The notes: generated from the letters alone by a model not told the origin. Counted from the first letter of the stretch, positions 1 to 9,106 are shown. The stretch is DNA of 64,000 nucleotides from Tomitella biformata AHU 1821 (GCF_000524475.1 NZ_BAVQ01000025.1:1-64000); one strand, 5' to 3'. Numbers and translations: made by a program.

Positions 1-987
1 CGTCACGCGCAGATCGTGCTGCACGTGATCTGCGACGCCGACACCCTCCACACCCCCGACACACCCGATGGCCCGGATAGTCCCGAGGGTCCTGACACAC
101 CGGATGATCCTGATGGCCCCGACGGCCCTGGGGGTCCGGTGCCGCCGCAGGACCCCCGACCACCGACAACACCAGCACCAGCAGAAGCCACGGCACCAGC
201 ACCGGCGGAGACGCCAGACGCCTCCGAGTCCAATGCGTCGTCGCCGGCGTCGTCTGAGACTCCCGAAGCCTGCGCACCCGGCACGTCCGGTGAGTCCGAA
301 AAGTCTGCTGAGTCTGATGAGCGCCCTGGTTTCCTCGACGGCTACGGATTGATCAGTCCCGATCACGTCCGCGAGATCGCGGCCCGCCCCGACACCATCA
401 TCCGGCCCCTTAACCCGAACCCCGGCCAGACACTGCCCACGCATTTGCCGAGCGACCCGTACCGGTTCTCCGCAGCATTAGACACCTTCATCCGCGCTAG
501 AGATGGCTACTGCGTGATCCCTGGCTGCGATAAACCGGCCTGGTCCGGCGATCTCGACCACGTCACCGAATACGACCACGCCTGTCCCGAACAGGGCGGG
601 AAGACCAACAAGGTCAACGGCAACGCCAAATGCCGGCTCCACCACCTCTTCAAAACATTCGGGAACTGGCTCGATGACCAATACATCGGCGAGGACGGGC
701 ACACGCACGTCGAGATTGTGACCCCGTCCGGCAATCACCTGCACAGTCACGGCCACACCAACGAGGCGTTGTTCCCCGCGCTGCAGAAAATCCGTTTTCA
801 CGACCCACCCGGCACACCCGACCCGCCACCCACGGGCGAGGGTCATCCCCGCGCGGGACCGCAACGCCGCAGGACCCGGCACGCCGACAAGTTGGCCCGC
901 CGACGCCGCGAACGCGAACACAACCGACTACGCCGCGAACACCGTGCGGCGCAGCACCCGGATGACCCGCCATCCCCGCTGCTCTAG
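1..987 (+). CDS. DUF222/HNH endonuclease domain protein (13E12 type), 5' end missing
   Basis: The reading frame is open from base 1, so the N-terminal DUF222 region lies outside the window. What remains is a Pro/Asp-rich linker of imperfect DTPDGPD-like repeats (about bases 46-140), an Ala/Pro-rich stretch, and an HNH nuclease domain. The domain shows RDGYCVIPGC, DLDHVTEYDH and NGNAKCRLHH, which give two metal-site cysteines plus the DH and HH histidines. The protein ends in an Arg-rich basic tail. The C-terminal half is closely related to the complete protein at 56128-57810 in this window. Such proteins are abundant and repeated in Mycobacteriales (the 13E12 repeat family of M. tuberculosis). 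The HNH fold implies DNA cleavage or nicking, but the cellular role is unknown. The gene is followed by a strong hairpin. Confidence 0.9.
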   Translation, partial: RHAQIVLHVICDADTLHTPDTPDGPDSPEGPDTPDDPDGPDGPGGPVPPQDPRPPTTPAPAEATAPAPAETPDASESNASSPASSETPEACAPGTSGESEKSAESDERPGFLDGYGLISPDHVREIAARPDTIIRPLNPNPGQTLPTHLPSDPYRFSAALDTFIRARDGYCVIPGCDKPAWSGDLDHVTEYDHACPEQGGKTNKVNGNAKCRLHHLFKTFGNWLDDQYIGEDGHTHVEIVTPSGNHLHSHGHTNEALFPALQKIRFHDPPGTPDPPPTGEGHPRAGPQRRRTRHADKLARRRREREHNRLRREHRAAQHPDDPPSPLL

Positions 988-1006
988 CGCACAACCATGG
1001 AAGAAC

Positions 1007-1043
1007 ACTGTGCTCACCTCGGAAAACCCGAGGTGAGCACAGT
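1007..1043. terminator. Hairpin between convergent genes
   Basis: A perfect 16-bp inverted repeat (1007-1022 with 1028-1043) encloses a 5-nt loop, between the convergent DUF222-HNH gene and the SRPBCC gene. No long U tract follows on either strand, so it is probably a bidirectional terminator of the hairpin-only type common in actinobacteria. Confidence 0.7.
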
Positions 1044-1098
1044 AAAATCTGCGGGGGCCGGCGCACGAGGCCATGGCGCGGCAACGCCGGGCTCCAAA

Positions 1099-1533
1099 TT
1101 AGGCGAGCTCGCGAGCCAGGTTCTCGAGCACCCCGGCCTGGATCTTCTTCAGGCCTAGCGGCGCGAAGGTGCGCTCGAAGAAACCGCCGATCCCGCTCGC
1201 GCCGGTCCACTTCGTGGTGGTGGTGACCGTGGCGCCGTCACCGCTGGGCGAGACGGTCCAGGTGGTGACCATCGAGGAGTTCGCGTCGCTCTCGCTGATG
1301 GTGCTACCGGCGACAGTGACGGTGGCCTTCACGTCGCGCGAGCGCTTCTCAGTGGCCTTAAGGGTCCACTGCGCGATGGTGCCCGCGCCCTTGCCGCCCT
1401 CGAGGACCCGGTAGTCCAGGTACTGCTCGGTGAGGATCTTCGGCCGGATGACGTCGTAGTCCGCGAGCGCCTCGAGCGCCTTCGCCGGCGTTGCATTGAC
1501 CTGTATTGAGCTGCTGGCGCTGACCTGACCCAC
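1099..1533 (-). CDS. SRPBCC-superfamily (polyketide cyclase-like) protein
   Basis: This 144-residue protein has the pattern of a single START/SRPBCC domain. It has an N-terminal strand (SSSIQVNATPAKALEALADY), central strands rich in Thr/Val (ATVTTTTKWTG), and a long C-terminal helix (GLKKIQAGVLENLARELA). Such domains bind small hydrophobic ligands, and neither ligand nor catalytic activity can be inferred. I chose the GTG at 1533 because AAGGAG lies 7 nt upstream; longer in-frame starts lack a ribosome site. The gene stands alone and converges on the DUF222-HNH gene across the hairpin at 1007-1043. Confidence 0.8.
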   Translation of the reverse strand: MGQVSASSSIQVNATPAKALEALADYDVIRPKILTEQYLDYRVLEGGKGAGTIAQWTLKATEKRSRDVKATVTVAGSTISESDANSSMVTTWTVSPSGDGATVTTTTKWTGASGIGGFFERTFAPLGLKKIQAGVLENLARELA

Positions 1534-1853
1534 GGTGAATCTCCTTAACGTCCTGCCGACGCGGGGGCGCGGCGGCCACCCCATCGTGCCCGCATCGGAC
1601 GTGGCCAGCCAGTACGCAGAGCGCCATTGCGGCGCACATCACAGGCCGGACACACGAAGGCGGGGCCATGCTCGCCCGAAGACGTGCCCGGCCCCGCTCA
1701 ACAGCCCCCTGTACTCCGAGCCTGAGGCCCGAATTGCTCACCGCACGAGTCGGTGAGGCCACACTCGCAAGCCGCTAGCTGACGGCCTGCGAAACATCGG
1801 ACCACATCGTCCGAGTAGGCATATTACCCAACTGTTGCCTCAAGGCCAAGGCA
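1534..1853. other. Intergenic region without a recognised gene
   Basis: This 320-nt stretch lies between the helicase stop and the SRPBCC start. I see no coding potential on either strand and no tRNA cloverleaf. The only structure is a GC-rich 8-bp stem (1660-1667 with 1690-1697, 22-nt loop). It may end helicase transcription or be chance in GC-rich DNA. It must also carry the promoter for the SRPBCC gene, which I cannot place. Confidence 0.6.
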
Positions 1854-4235
1854 TCAGCGGGAAATCCTACTAGCGATCCGGAGCGCCTCGAGTTGTCTCG
1901 GGTCATCCTCATCGGCCCAGGCGAAGAACTCCTCCGCCGAGAACACCGGCTTGCCGTAGCGCGCCGCCTGCCGGGCCTTGCTCGACTGGCTGCCGTGCTC
2001 CGCGGTCACGAGCGCGTCGCACTTGGATTTGGTGACCGAGCCCACCGGCACCAGCCCGCGGGTCGTCGCCAGCTCGTTGATCTGGTCCCGGTGCACCGGC
2101 TCGCCCGCTGCGGTGGTGGCGTTGCCCGTGAAGCAGATCCGCGCCCCCACGACCATCACCACGGCGATGTCCGGGCCCTCGGGGTCCTGCGTCAGCCCCT
2201 GGGTGAGGTCCAGACCGAACAGCGACTCCGCCTCGTGTAGTCGCGCCAGCAGCCCGCCCGGCAGGGTGGTCCCCGCCGCTGCCCTGCGCAGCTGCGCGGC
2301 GACCCGGTTCCAGGTGTCAGAAGGGTCGAGCGTCGGCACCCGCCCGTCCGACTGCTCCACCCCCAATACCGCCCCGCCCAGCTCCCGACCCGCCGCCAGT
2401 ACCTCCGTAAGTGGCAGCCCGCAGGCCGGCGCGGATGCGTCGGGGTCCCGGCTGAGCAGGTATCCCGCGCCCTCTACGAAGTCGACTGGCGGGAAAGCGC
2501 TGGCGCTATCGCTGTCGGGAAGCAACCGGCCATGCTCGCGCAGCACCGTGCGTGCGCGCTCCAGCGCGCTGCCCTGCCCGGCCGCGTCCACCGCGACCCC
2601 GAGCGGGAGCGCGGCGACGATCCCCAACCGCTTGAGCTCGGTATCGACAAGCCCGAGCGTGCCGTCCACATCGGCGCCCACGGGGGTATGGCCCGCAAGA
2701 ATGGGCGCGAGCACCGCCCAAGCCTGCGCCAGTGTGGGCGCGAGCAACAGGTCCGCTGCGGAGATGCTGTGGAGACGGCGAGCCTCCCCCGCGTCGCGCT
2801 GCGGGTTGACCAGGGTGCTCACCGATGTGCCGTCCTCGAAGACCACTGCCAACTCCACCGGCCGCGGCCGCGCCAGCCGGCTCTCCTCCCCCACAGTCAA
2901 GATACCGATCGCGCAGTACCGCCGGGGCTGCGCATCGGGCACCACCGCCTGCAGGAACCGCACGATCCGACGGTCGATCTTGAGGTCCTTCGGCCGGACC
3001 GGGCGGGTCAGGACCAGGCCCTCGATGGCCGTGCAGCGGCTCAGGGCAACGTACAGCTGCCCCGACGCGAATGTGCCGCCGGTCAGGTCCACCACCATGC
3101 GGTCGAGCGTCTGCCCCTGTGCCTTGTGGATGGTGATCGCCCAGGCCAGCCGGAACGGCAGTTGGGTATAGGAGCCGATCGCCTCGTGGCGCAACCGGCC
3201 GCCGTCGATGACGGGCCGGGTGGCCTCCCATTTGAAGGCGGTCACATCCGCGCGCTCTCCGTTGATGAAGTCGACGGTCACCACCGCCCCGTCGTCGGTC
3301 CAGCGAAAGCGGGTGATCCGGCCGAGCGTGCCGTTGACCCAGCGCTCCGCGGAGTCGTTGGTGAGCATCATGACCTGCGCGCCCACCTTGAACCGCAGCG
3401 CGTCGTCGGTGGGCGCCTCGAACAGCTCCAGCTCTCCGACCCGCTCCGCGAAGTGCGTGAACTCCTCGCCCTCGAGGAGGTCGAGGCGTTGGGCGTTGCG
3501 GGCGTTGACGATGGAGTTGGTCGCGGCCAGGGTCAGCCAGAACTCGTCCGCGGGCGGCAGGAAGTGCGGATCGGCCCGTGCGTTGAGCTCGAGGGTGGCG
3601 GGGCCGTCGAGAATCCCGTCGCGGATGCCGTTCAGGATCGCGGCGAGGCGCTCGTCGCCCGCTTGGCGGAAGACCCTGGTCAGGTCCACCGTCGGGAAGT
3701 CCGCCCGGCGGAAGCGGTCCGCGGAGAAGAAGTACGGCGAGGCATAGCGAGTGCGGAAATACTCCGCCTCGAGCTGGGTGACGACGGGCGGCAGCTGGTG
3801 CAGGTCTCCCACCAATACGACTTGCACGCCGCCGAAGGGTTGCCCGGGCTCGGGCCCGAAGCGCTCGAGGGCGATGACCAGCATGTCGAACAGGTCCGCG
3901 CGGACCATGGAGGCCTCGTCGATGATCAAGGTGTCCAGCCCAGCGAGGGTCTTGGCGAAACGTTGCGGGCTGTAGCCACCGCCGTCGACGTCATCGAGGG
4001 TGGTGCGCGCGTCGAAGCTGAACAGCCGGTGGATGGTGTAGCCGCCCACTCCGAGCGCCGCGATGCCGGTGGGCGCGGCGACCACGACCCTGCGTCGGGT
4101 TTGGGCCAGGAAGTGCCGAATGAGCGTCGACTTGCCGGTGCCGGCGCGCCCGGTCAGGAAGAGGTTCTCGCCCGAGGCCAGCAATGCCAGTGCGTGGTGG
4201 AACTCCTCGGTCAGGACAAGCCTGCGGCCATCCAA
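1854..4235 (-). CDS. PIF1-like helicase fused to a degenerate DnaQ-like domain and a C-terminal BRCT domain
   Basis: A 793-residue protein. Residues 1 to about 430 form a superfamily 1 PIF1/RecD-like helicase: Walker A GRAGTGKS at 29-36, Walker B DEAS at 106-109, a GDLHQLPPV motif III and a C-terminal VALSR motif (GQLYVALSRC). Residues of about 440-610 resemble a DEDD exonuclease fold (RPVELAVVFEDG, LVNP, then HSISAADLLLAPTLAQAW). The position of the catalytic DxE reads AIGILTVG, so exonuclease activity is probably lost. Residues of about 700-785 look like a BRCT domain (ICFTGN, then VTKSKCDALVT). The likely role is DNA unwinding in repair, with BRCT-mediated partner binding. Translation starts at a TTG preceded by AGGGAG. 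The helicase call is firm; the middle domain is my inference. Confidence 0.88.
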   Translation of the reverse strand: MDGRRLVLTEEFHHALALLASGENLFLTGRAGTGKSTLIRHFLAQTRRRVVVAAPTGIAALGVGGYTIHRLFSFDARTTLDDVDGGGYSPQRFAKTLAGLDTLIIDEASMVRADLFDMLVIALERFGPEPGQPFGGVQVVLVGDLHQLPPVVTQLEAEYFRTRYASPYFFSADRFRRADFPTVDLTRVFRQAGDERLAAILNGIRDGILDGPATLELNARADPHFLPPADEFWLTLAATNSIVNARNAQRLDLLEGEEFTHFAERVGELELFEAPTDDALRFKVGAQVMMLTNDSAERWVNGTLGRITRFRWTDDGAVVTVDFINGERADVTAFKWEATRPVIDGGRLRHEAIGSYTQLPFRLAWAITIHKAQGQTLDRMVVDLTGGTFASGQLYVALSRCTAIEGLVLTRPVRPKDLKIDRRIVRFLQAVVPDAQPRRYCAIGILTVGEESRLARPRPVELAVVFEDGTSVSTLVNPQRDAGEARRLHSISAADLLLAPTLAQAWAVLAPILAGHTPVGADVDGTLGLVDTELKRLGIVAALPLGVAVDAAGQGSALERARTVLREHGRLLPDSDSASAFPPVDFVEGAGYLLSRDPDASAPACGLPLTEVLAAGRELGGAVLGVEQSDGRVPTLDPSDTWNRVAAQLRRAAAGTTLPGGLLARLHEAESLFGLDLTQGLTQDPEGPDIAVVMVVGARICFTGNATTAAGEPVHRDQINELATTRGLVPVGSVTKSKCDALVTAEHGSQSSKARQAARYGKPVFSAEEFFAWADEDDPRQLEALRIASRISR

Positions 4236-4307
4236 TCCCTATCGCTCCCTCACCCGAAGTTCGCCAGATGCCGTCCACCCAGCTGATCCAGCCTACGGGC
4301 GGCGGGC

Positions 4308-4598
4308 TCAGGAGCGCAGCTGCACGCAGGTCCGGGCGGTCAGGTTCGGCACCAGGATCTCCTTGATGATCCGCTGGTGCTCCGGGTGGTCGCGGTAGAC
4401 CTCGTAGCTCGCCTCGTCGTCGAAGACCGCCACGATGCCGAAGTCCGCATTTCCCGCGGACACCCCGGCATCGGGCCCGCACCGGAACTCCTTCACCTCG
4501 GCCACTGTCGGGGCCAGTGCGTTGAGCGCCTCCGCGGCGCGCGCGGCGGCGTCTGAGCCCTCGTTGAAGCTGAACGCGACGATGTGGGTGAACGACAT
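4308..4598 (-). CDS. Dabb-family (stress-responsive A/B barrel) protein
   Basis: The 96-residue product has the dimeric alpha/beta barrel signature: N-terminal MSFTHIVAFSFNEG, FRCGPD in the middle, FGIVAVFDDEASYEVYRDHPEHQ near the strand-helix turn, and a hydrophobic C-terminus. Members range from stress proteins to small enzymes, so no reaction is proposed. The ATG at 4598 has GAGGAG upstream; an in-frame start further out has no ribosome site. It lies 19 nt downstream of the 4618-5196 gene on the same strand and is probably cotranscribed with it. Confidence 0.85.
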   Translation of the reverse strand: MSFTHIVAFSFNEGSDAAARAAEALNALAPTVAEVKEFRCGPDAGVSAGNADFGIVAVFDDEASYEVYRDHPEHQRIIKEILVPNLTARTCVQLRS

Positions 4599-4617
4599 AA
4601 GCTGGCTCCTCAGTGGA

Positions 4618-5196
4618 TCAGCGCGACCAATTCGGATCACGCCCGATGAACGCGATCAGTTTATCCACCGTAGGCGCATCATCGGCGACGGGCTGGCGGA
4701 CGCCGAATTGCCCTGAGCCCCTGATCATCTCCTCCATCGACTCCATGCCGGTGAGCATCTCGGCGGCGTAGGCCTCGTCGAGGTCTAGGGGCAGGCCGCC
4801 AGCCCGTGCGAGGTCCCAGGAATGCATGTAGATATCGGCGGTCCAGAAGCGGTCTAGCAGGTCGACCATCGGCATCTCGCCCAGCATCGGGCTGCGGTAC
4901 GTGGCCCCCGCCTTCGCCGGGTCATCCAGAACCTCCTGGACGATGGCGGCACGCGACTTCCACGCGGCCAATGGATCAGTGCGCCAAGCGGACTCGACGT
5001 CCGCGACAGTCAGCTCCACTCCACCGCCCTCGAGCATCCCCGGCAGCCAGTCGATCAAGTGCCCGACGACGTCAATCGCGGCCCACTCCTTGACCGGCGT
5101 CGACGCCTGCCAATCGGAGGTGCCTGCGATCAGCCCCGTGAAGGTCTCGGCGGCGGCGCGGTGGCGGTCAGCGGGTGCGAGCGTGGCGAAGTCCAT
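4618..5196 (-). CDS. DinB-like/TIGR03086-type maleylpyruvate isomerase-family protein
   Basis: The 192-residue protein resembles actinobacterial proteins of the mycothiol-dependent maleylpyruvate isomerase/DinB superfamily: a four-helix bundle with VVGHLIDWLPGML after the second helix and DRFWTADIYMHSWDLARAGG near the C-terminus. H of VVGHLI and H of MHSWDLA are the expected metal ligands. Family members use mycothiol as thiol cofactor or have unknown roles. The start is the ATG at 5196. It is divergent from the molybdoenzyme operon and upstream of the Dabb gene, so both may form a two-gene operon. Confidence 0.75.
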   Translation of the reverse strand: MDFATLAPADRHRAAAETFTGLIAGTSDWQASTPVKEWAAIDVVGHLIDWLPGMLEGGGVELTVADVESAWRTDPLAAWKSRAAIVQEVLDDPAKAGATYRSPMLGEMPMVDLLDRFWTADIYMHSWDLARAGGLPLDLDEAYAAEMLTGMESMEEMIRGSGQFGVRQPVADDAPTVDKLIAFIGRDPNWSR

Positions 5197-5299
5197 CACA
5201 CGAGAATTCCACACGGATCGAGGCTCGACAACCCCCCGTAGACTCACTGCCAGACACGCTGGGCCCAGCCGGCCCACTCGGCTGAGATGGGGTTCTGCG

Positions 5300-5905
5300 A
5301 TGACGTTCCGGCATGGCGTGCGCACCGCCGCGATCCTGCTCGCCGCAGGCCGCGGCAGCCGGTTCGGCCAGCCCAAGGCCCTGGTGCGCATCGACGGTGA
5401 GCCTCTCATCGCACGCGCTGCCCGGGCGCTGCGCGGAGGCGGGTGCGATCCTGTGCTCGCGGTCATCGGCGCGCAGGCCGAGGACGCGGCCACGCTCACC
5501 CCGTCCGACGCGACATTCGTGGTGGCCGAGCGCTGGGCGGAGGGCATCGGCGAGTCGCTGCGGGCCGGCCTCACGGCTGCCGCCACGCTCGACCCGCTGC
5601 CCGAGGCCGCCCTAATCCACCTGGTCGATCTCCCCGACGTCGGCCCCGAGGCCATCGCCCGGCTCCTCGCGCAGACCGGCCCGGACGTATTGGCCCGCGC
5701 GGCCTACCACGGCATCCCCGGCCACCCAGTCCTGCTCGGCCGGACACATTGGCCGGCACTGCTCGAGTCCGTGCACGGGGACCGCGGGGCGGGGCCCTGG
5801 CTGCGGGCACAGCCCACGGTTCACCTCGTCGAATGCGGGGATCTGGCCACGGGCGCAGATGTCGACACCGCCGATGCCCTGCGCGCCATGGGCTTCACGT
5901 CCTAG
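5300..5905 (+). CDS. Nucleotidyltransferase of the MobA/MocA type (molybdenum cofactor)
   Basis: A 201-residue protein with the NTP-transferase signature AAILLAAGRGSRFGQPKALV at residues 10-29, followed by HLVDLPDVGPEAI and GIPGHPVLL. These are features of molybdopterin cytidylyl- or guanylyltransferases. It is the first gene of the molybdenum hydroxylase operon, so it most likely attaches CMP to molybdopterin to make the MCD cofactor that CoxL-type subunits use. The cytidyl versus guanyl choice is inferred from context. The start is ATG at 5300; the next gene begins 9 nt after its stop. Confidence 0.82.
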   Translation: MTFRHGVRTAAILLAAGRGSRFGQPKALVRIDGEPLIARAARALRGGGCDPVLAVIGAQAEDAATLTPSDATFVVAERWAEGIGESLRAGLTAAATLDPLPEAALIHLVDLPDVGPEAIARLLAQTGPDVLARAAYHGIPGHPVLLGRTHWPALLESVHGDRGAGPWLRAQPTVHLVECGDLATGADVDTADALRAMGFTS

Positions 5906-5914
5906 GCTCGCACC

Positions 5915-6805
5915 GTGGAGAACCCAGCATCTGGCCGCCCAGAATCCCCCGCGGAGCTCGCCCAGACACTGGCGTCCACCGGCTATCTCGCCGATGAGGG
6001 CGCGTCGGTGGCCGCCTACCTCGCCCTGCGCATGGGCCGTCCGCTATTCCTAGAGGGCGAGCCCGGCACCGGCAAGACCAGCCTGGCCACGGCGCTCGCC
6101 GAGGGTCTGGGTCTGCCGATGATCCGGCTCCAGTGCTACGAGGGCATCGACGCCTCCCAGGCGCTCTACGAGTGGGACTTCCCCCGCCAACTGCTGCACC
6201 TGCGCACCCTCGAGGCGGCGGGCGACTTCGAGGCCGAGCAGGCGGAGCGCTCCCTCTACACCGAGCGGTTCCTGCTGGCCCGGCCACTATTGCGGGCGCT
6301 GATCGAGGCACCGTGCGTGCTGCTCATCGACGAGGTCGACCGCGCGGACGACGAGTTCGAGGCCTTCCTGTTGCAATTGCTCGATGAGAACGCGGTGACC
6401 ATCCCCGAGTACGGCGAGGTCCGCGCGGCCACGCCGCCACTGGTGGTCCTCACCTCCAACCGCACCCGGGACGTGCACGACGCGCTCAAGCGCCGGTGCC
6501 TGTACCACTGGCTCGACCACCCACCCCTGGCCCGGGAGATCGCGATCTTGCGGCAGCGACTGCCCGGCATCGGCGAGTCGCTCGCCACGCAGGTCGCCAG
6601 CGCCGTCCACGAGTTGCGGCGCATGGAGCTGCTCAAGCCCCCGGGCGTGGCCGAGACCCTCGACTGGGCGCGGGCGCTGGAGACGCTTGGCCGCGATGAG
6701 CTCGACGCGGCCACGGCCGCCAGCACACTGGGCGCGGTGCTCAAATACCGCGAGGACCTCGAGCGCGTGGCCCGCGAGGGCCTCGACCGCCTGCTCGCCC
6801 GGTAG
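5915..6805 (+). CDS. coxD: MoxR/CoxD-family AAA+ ATPase
   Basis: The 296-residue AAA+ ATPase has Walker A GEPGTGKT at residues 48-55, Walker B VLLIDEVDRAD, a sensor 1 region (VVLTSNRTRD) and an arginine-rich helix (ALKRRCLYHWLDHP). MoxR-type ATPases act with VWA-domain partners as metal-centre chaperones. CoxD is known to help insert sulfur and copper into the [CuSMo] site of true CO dehydrogenase. Here the neighbouring VWA gene and the form II CoxL suggest maturation of a related Mo enzyme. The start is a GTG at 5915. Confidence 0.88.
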   Translation: MENPASGRPESPAELAQTLASTGYLADEGASVAAYLALRMGRPLFLEGEPGTGKTSLATALAEGLGLPMIRLQCYEGIDASQALYEWDFPRQLLHLRTLEAAGDFEAEQAERSLYTERFLLARPLLRALIEAPCVLLIDEVDRADDEFEAFLLQLLDENAVTIPEYGEVRAATPPLVVLTSNRTRDVHDALKRRCLYHWLDHPPLAREIAILRQRLPGIGESLATQVASAVHELRRMELLKPPGVAETLDWARALETLGRDELDAATAASTLGAVLKYREDLERVAREGLDRLLAR

Positions 6806-6861
6806 TCATACTCACCCCCATTCTCACCCCCGTTTGCCCGGGCTCGGGTGAGAATGGACCC

Positions 6862-7983
6862 ATGAGCCCAGTTGCCATGGTTGCCGACCCGCTGGTGGGG
6901 GCGGCCGGATTCGCCGCTGCCCTGCGCGCGGCCGGGGTGGTCGACGGCGTCGACGCCACCGCCGGCTACCTGCGCGCGCTGCGGGAGATCGACCTCGCCG
7001 ACCGCGAGCAGGTCTACTGGGCGGGCCGGGTCACCCTGTGCCGGGACCCCGAGCATCTGCCCCGCTATGACCTGGCGTTCGAGAGCTGGTTCGGCGGCCC
7101 GCCCGTCACGGCCACCACCCCCCGCGGTGTCCGGCCCCGTGTCGCCCGCATCGCCGGACTGCTCCCCGCCGCCGGACCGCCGGGGGCCGACGGCGCGGAC
7201 GGCGATCCCCTCGCCGTCGCGGCCAGCGAGACCGATGTCCTGCGCCACCGTGATATCGCGGAGCTGACCGCCGCCGAACGCGCCCAGATCGCCGCGCTGC
7301 TCACGGGCCTGCGGGTGCATCTCCCCACCAGGCGAGCGCTGCGCTGGCGCCGCGCCCGCAGCGGCCCCATCGACCCCCGAGCCACCCTGCGCCGCATGGT
7401 CGCGGCGGGCGGCGAGCCCGTCGCGCCGAGGCGGCGCCGCCGCGGTGTGCGGCCTCGTCGTGTGGTGTTGCTGATCGACGTGTCCGGCTCGATGCGCCCC
7501 TACGCCGACACGCTGCTGCGCTTTGCGCACCTGCTCACCCACAGCCGGGGCGCAAACGTCGAGGTGTTCTCCCTCGGCACCCACATGACCAGGTTGACCC
7601 GGGCGATGCGCTCGCGCGACCCCGACACCGCGCTTTCCGCAGCCGGGGCCACCGTCCCGGACTGGGCGGGAGGGACCAGGCTGGGCGAGACGCTCGGCGC
7701 ATTCCTCACCAGGCACGGTCGCCGCGGCATGGCCCGCGGCGCCACCGTCGTCGTGTTCTCCGACGGCTGGGAGTGCGGGGACCCGGCACTGCTCGGCACG
7801 CAGTTGGCGCAGCTGCGCCGCCTCGCCCACGCCGTCATCTGGGTCAATCCCCACGCGGGGTCGAAGGAATATCAGCCCGTGCAATCCGGGATCGCCGCGG
7901 CGCTGCCACACCTGGACCGGCTGCTGGCCGGGCACAGCGTGGCCACGCTGCAAGAGTTGTTGCTGGTGATGCGAGATGCGTGA
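6862..7983 (+). CDS. coxE: VWA-domain protein, CoxE-like
   Basis: A 373-residue protein. The N-terminal half is helical and Arg-rich. The C-terminal half is a von Willebrand A domain with the MIDAS motif LLIDVSGSM (DxSxS), a conserved Thr in WAGGTRLGETL and the Asp of VVFSDGWECGD. CoxE-like proteins pair with MoxR ATPases during assembly of CO dehydrogenase-like enzymes. Its 3' end overlaps the XdhC-family gene by 8 nt, supporting cotranscription. Confidence 0.87.
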   Translation: MSPVAMVADPLVGAAGFAAALRAAGVVDGVDATAGYLRALREIDLADREQVYWAGRVTLCRDPEHLPRYDLAFESWFGGPPVTATTPRGVRPRVARIAGLLPAAGPPGADGADGDPLAVAASETDVLRHRDIAELTAAERAQIAALLTGLRVHLPTRRALRWRRARSGPIDPRATLRRMVAAGGEPVAPRRRRRGVRPRRVVLLIDVSGSMRPYADTLLRFAHLLTHSRGANVEVFSLGTHMTRLTRAMRSRDPDTALSAAGATVPDWAGGTRLGETLGAFLTRHGRRGMARGATVVVFSDGWECGDPALLGTQLAQLRRLAHAVIWVNPHAGSKEYQPVQSGIAAALPHLDRLLAGHSVATLQELLLVMRDA

Positions 7984-9106
7984 CGTTCTGGACGAGTTGG
8001 ATCGCCGCTACCGGGCCGGGCAGTCCGTCGGATTGGGGACGGTGGTGGGCACCTTCAGCTCCGCACCCCGCGACCCCGGGGCCGCCATGCTGGTCGGCGA
8101 GGATGGCGCCGTCGCGGGCAGCGTCTCCGGCGGCTGCATCGAGGGCGCGGTCTACGAGTTGGCCGAGCAGGCCATCGCGGACGGCGGACCCGTGCTGCAG
8201 CGCTACGGCGTGTCCGACGAGAGCGCCTTCGCTGTGGGCCTGACCTGCGGCGGGATCATCGACATCTTCGTCGAGCGCGTCGACCAGAACGGCTTCCCCG
8301 AGCTGCGCGCCGCGATCGACGCCGTGCGCGCCGAGGTCCCCGTGTCCATCGCCACCGTCACCGAGCACCCCGACGCGGCCGTGGTCGGCCGGCACCTGCT
8401 CGTCTTCGACGACAGCACCGTCGGCTCCCTCGGCTCGAAGCGCGTCGACGACGCGGTCACCGACGACGCGCGCGGCCAGCTCGACAGCGGTCGCTCCGGG
8501 ACCCTGCACTACGGGCCCGGCGGGGAACGCCGCGGCGAGGGCATGTCCGTGTTCGTCAACGTCTTCGCCCCGCCGCCGCGGCTGTTGGTCTTCGGCGCGA
8601 TCGACTTCGCCGCTGCGATGGCCCGCATCGGCTCGTTCCTCGGCTACCGGGTGACGGTCTGCGACGCCCGCCCGGTCTTCGCCACCCACACCCGCTTCCC
8701 CGAGGCCGACGAGGTCGTCGTCGACTGGCCGCACCGCTACCTGGCCGCCGAGGCCGCGGCCGGGCGTGTGGACAAGCGCACCGTCGTCACCGTCCTCACC
8801 CACGACCCGAAGTTCGACGTGCCCCTGCTGGAGGTGGCGCTGCGCCTGGACGTCGGCTACATCGGCGCGATGGGCTCGCGGCGCACCCACGACGACCGCT
8901 TGGAACGGCTGCGCGAGGCCGGGATGACGACCAAGGAGATCGCCAAGATGAGCTCCCCCATCGGGCTCGACCTGGGCGCCCGGACCCCGGAGGAGACGGC
9001 CGTCTCGATCGCCGCGGAGATCATCGCGCTGCACTGGGGCGCCGGTGGCGCGCGCCTGACCCACCGCGACGGACCCATCCACGTGGACTTATCCAGCACC
9101 CCTTGA
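7976..9106 (+). CDS. XdhC/CoxF-family molybdenum cofactor maturation protein
   Basis: A 376-residue protein with the XdhC N-terminal signature GTFSSAPRDPGAAMLV followed by GSVSGGCIEGAVYE (conserved Cys). It also has a C-terminal Rossmann-like region containing LLVFGAIDFAAAMARIG and the motif YIGAMGSRRTHDDR. XdhC proteins bind and sulfurate the molybdenum cofactor before insertion into xanthine dehydrogenase-family enzymes. It is translationally close to the VWA gene upstream and followed after 92 nt by the structural genes. Confidence 0.88.
   Translation: MRDVLDELDRRYRAGQSVGLGTVVGTFSSAPRDPGAAMLVGEDGAVAGSVSGGCIEGAVYELAEQAIADGGPVLQRYGVSDESAFAVGLTCGGIIDIFVERVDQNGFPELRAAIDAVRAEVPVSIATVTEHPDAAVVGRHLLVFDDSTVGSLGSKRVDDAVTDDARGQLDSGRSGTLHYGPGGERRGEGMSVFVNVFAPPPRLLVFGAIDFAAAMARIGSFLGYRVTVCDARPVFATHTRFPEADEVVVDWPHRYLAAEAAAGRVDKRTVVTVLTHDPKFDVPLLEVALRLDVGYIGAMGSRRTHDDRLERLREAGMTTKEIAKMSSPIGLDLGARTPEETAVSIAAEIIALHWGAGGARLTHRDGPIHVDLSSTP

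Noticed and set aside
46-140. Short tandem repeats that might suggest a satellite or CRISPR-like array
   Set aside because: The repeats are imperfect, in frame, and encode the Pro/Asp-rich linker of the DUF222-HNH protein.
1534-1853. Possible tRNA or small RNA gene in the gap
   Set aside because: No cloverleaf, anticodon arm or promoter-like elements could be recognised.
2532-4286. A 584-codon open frame antisense to the PIF1-like helicase
   Set aside because: It is a shadow of the helicase in GC-rich DNA, with no domain or ribosome site.
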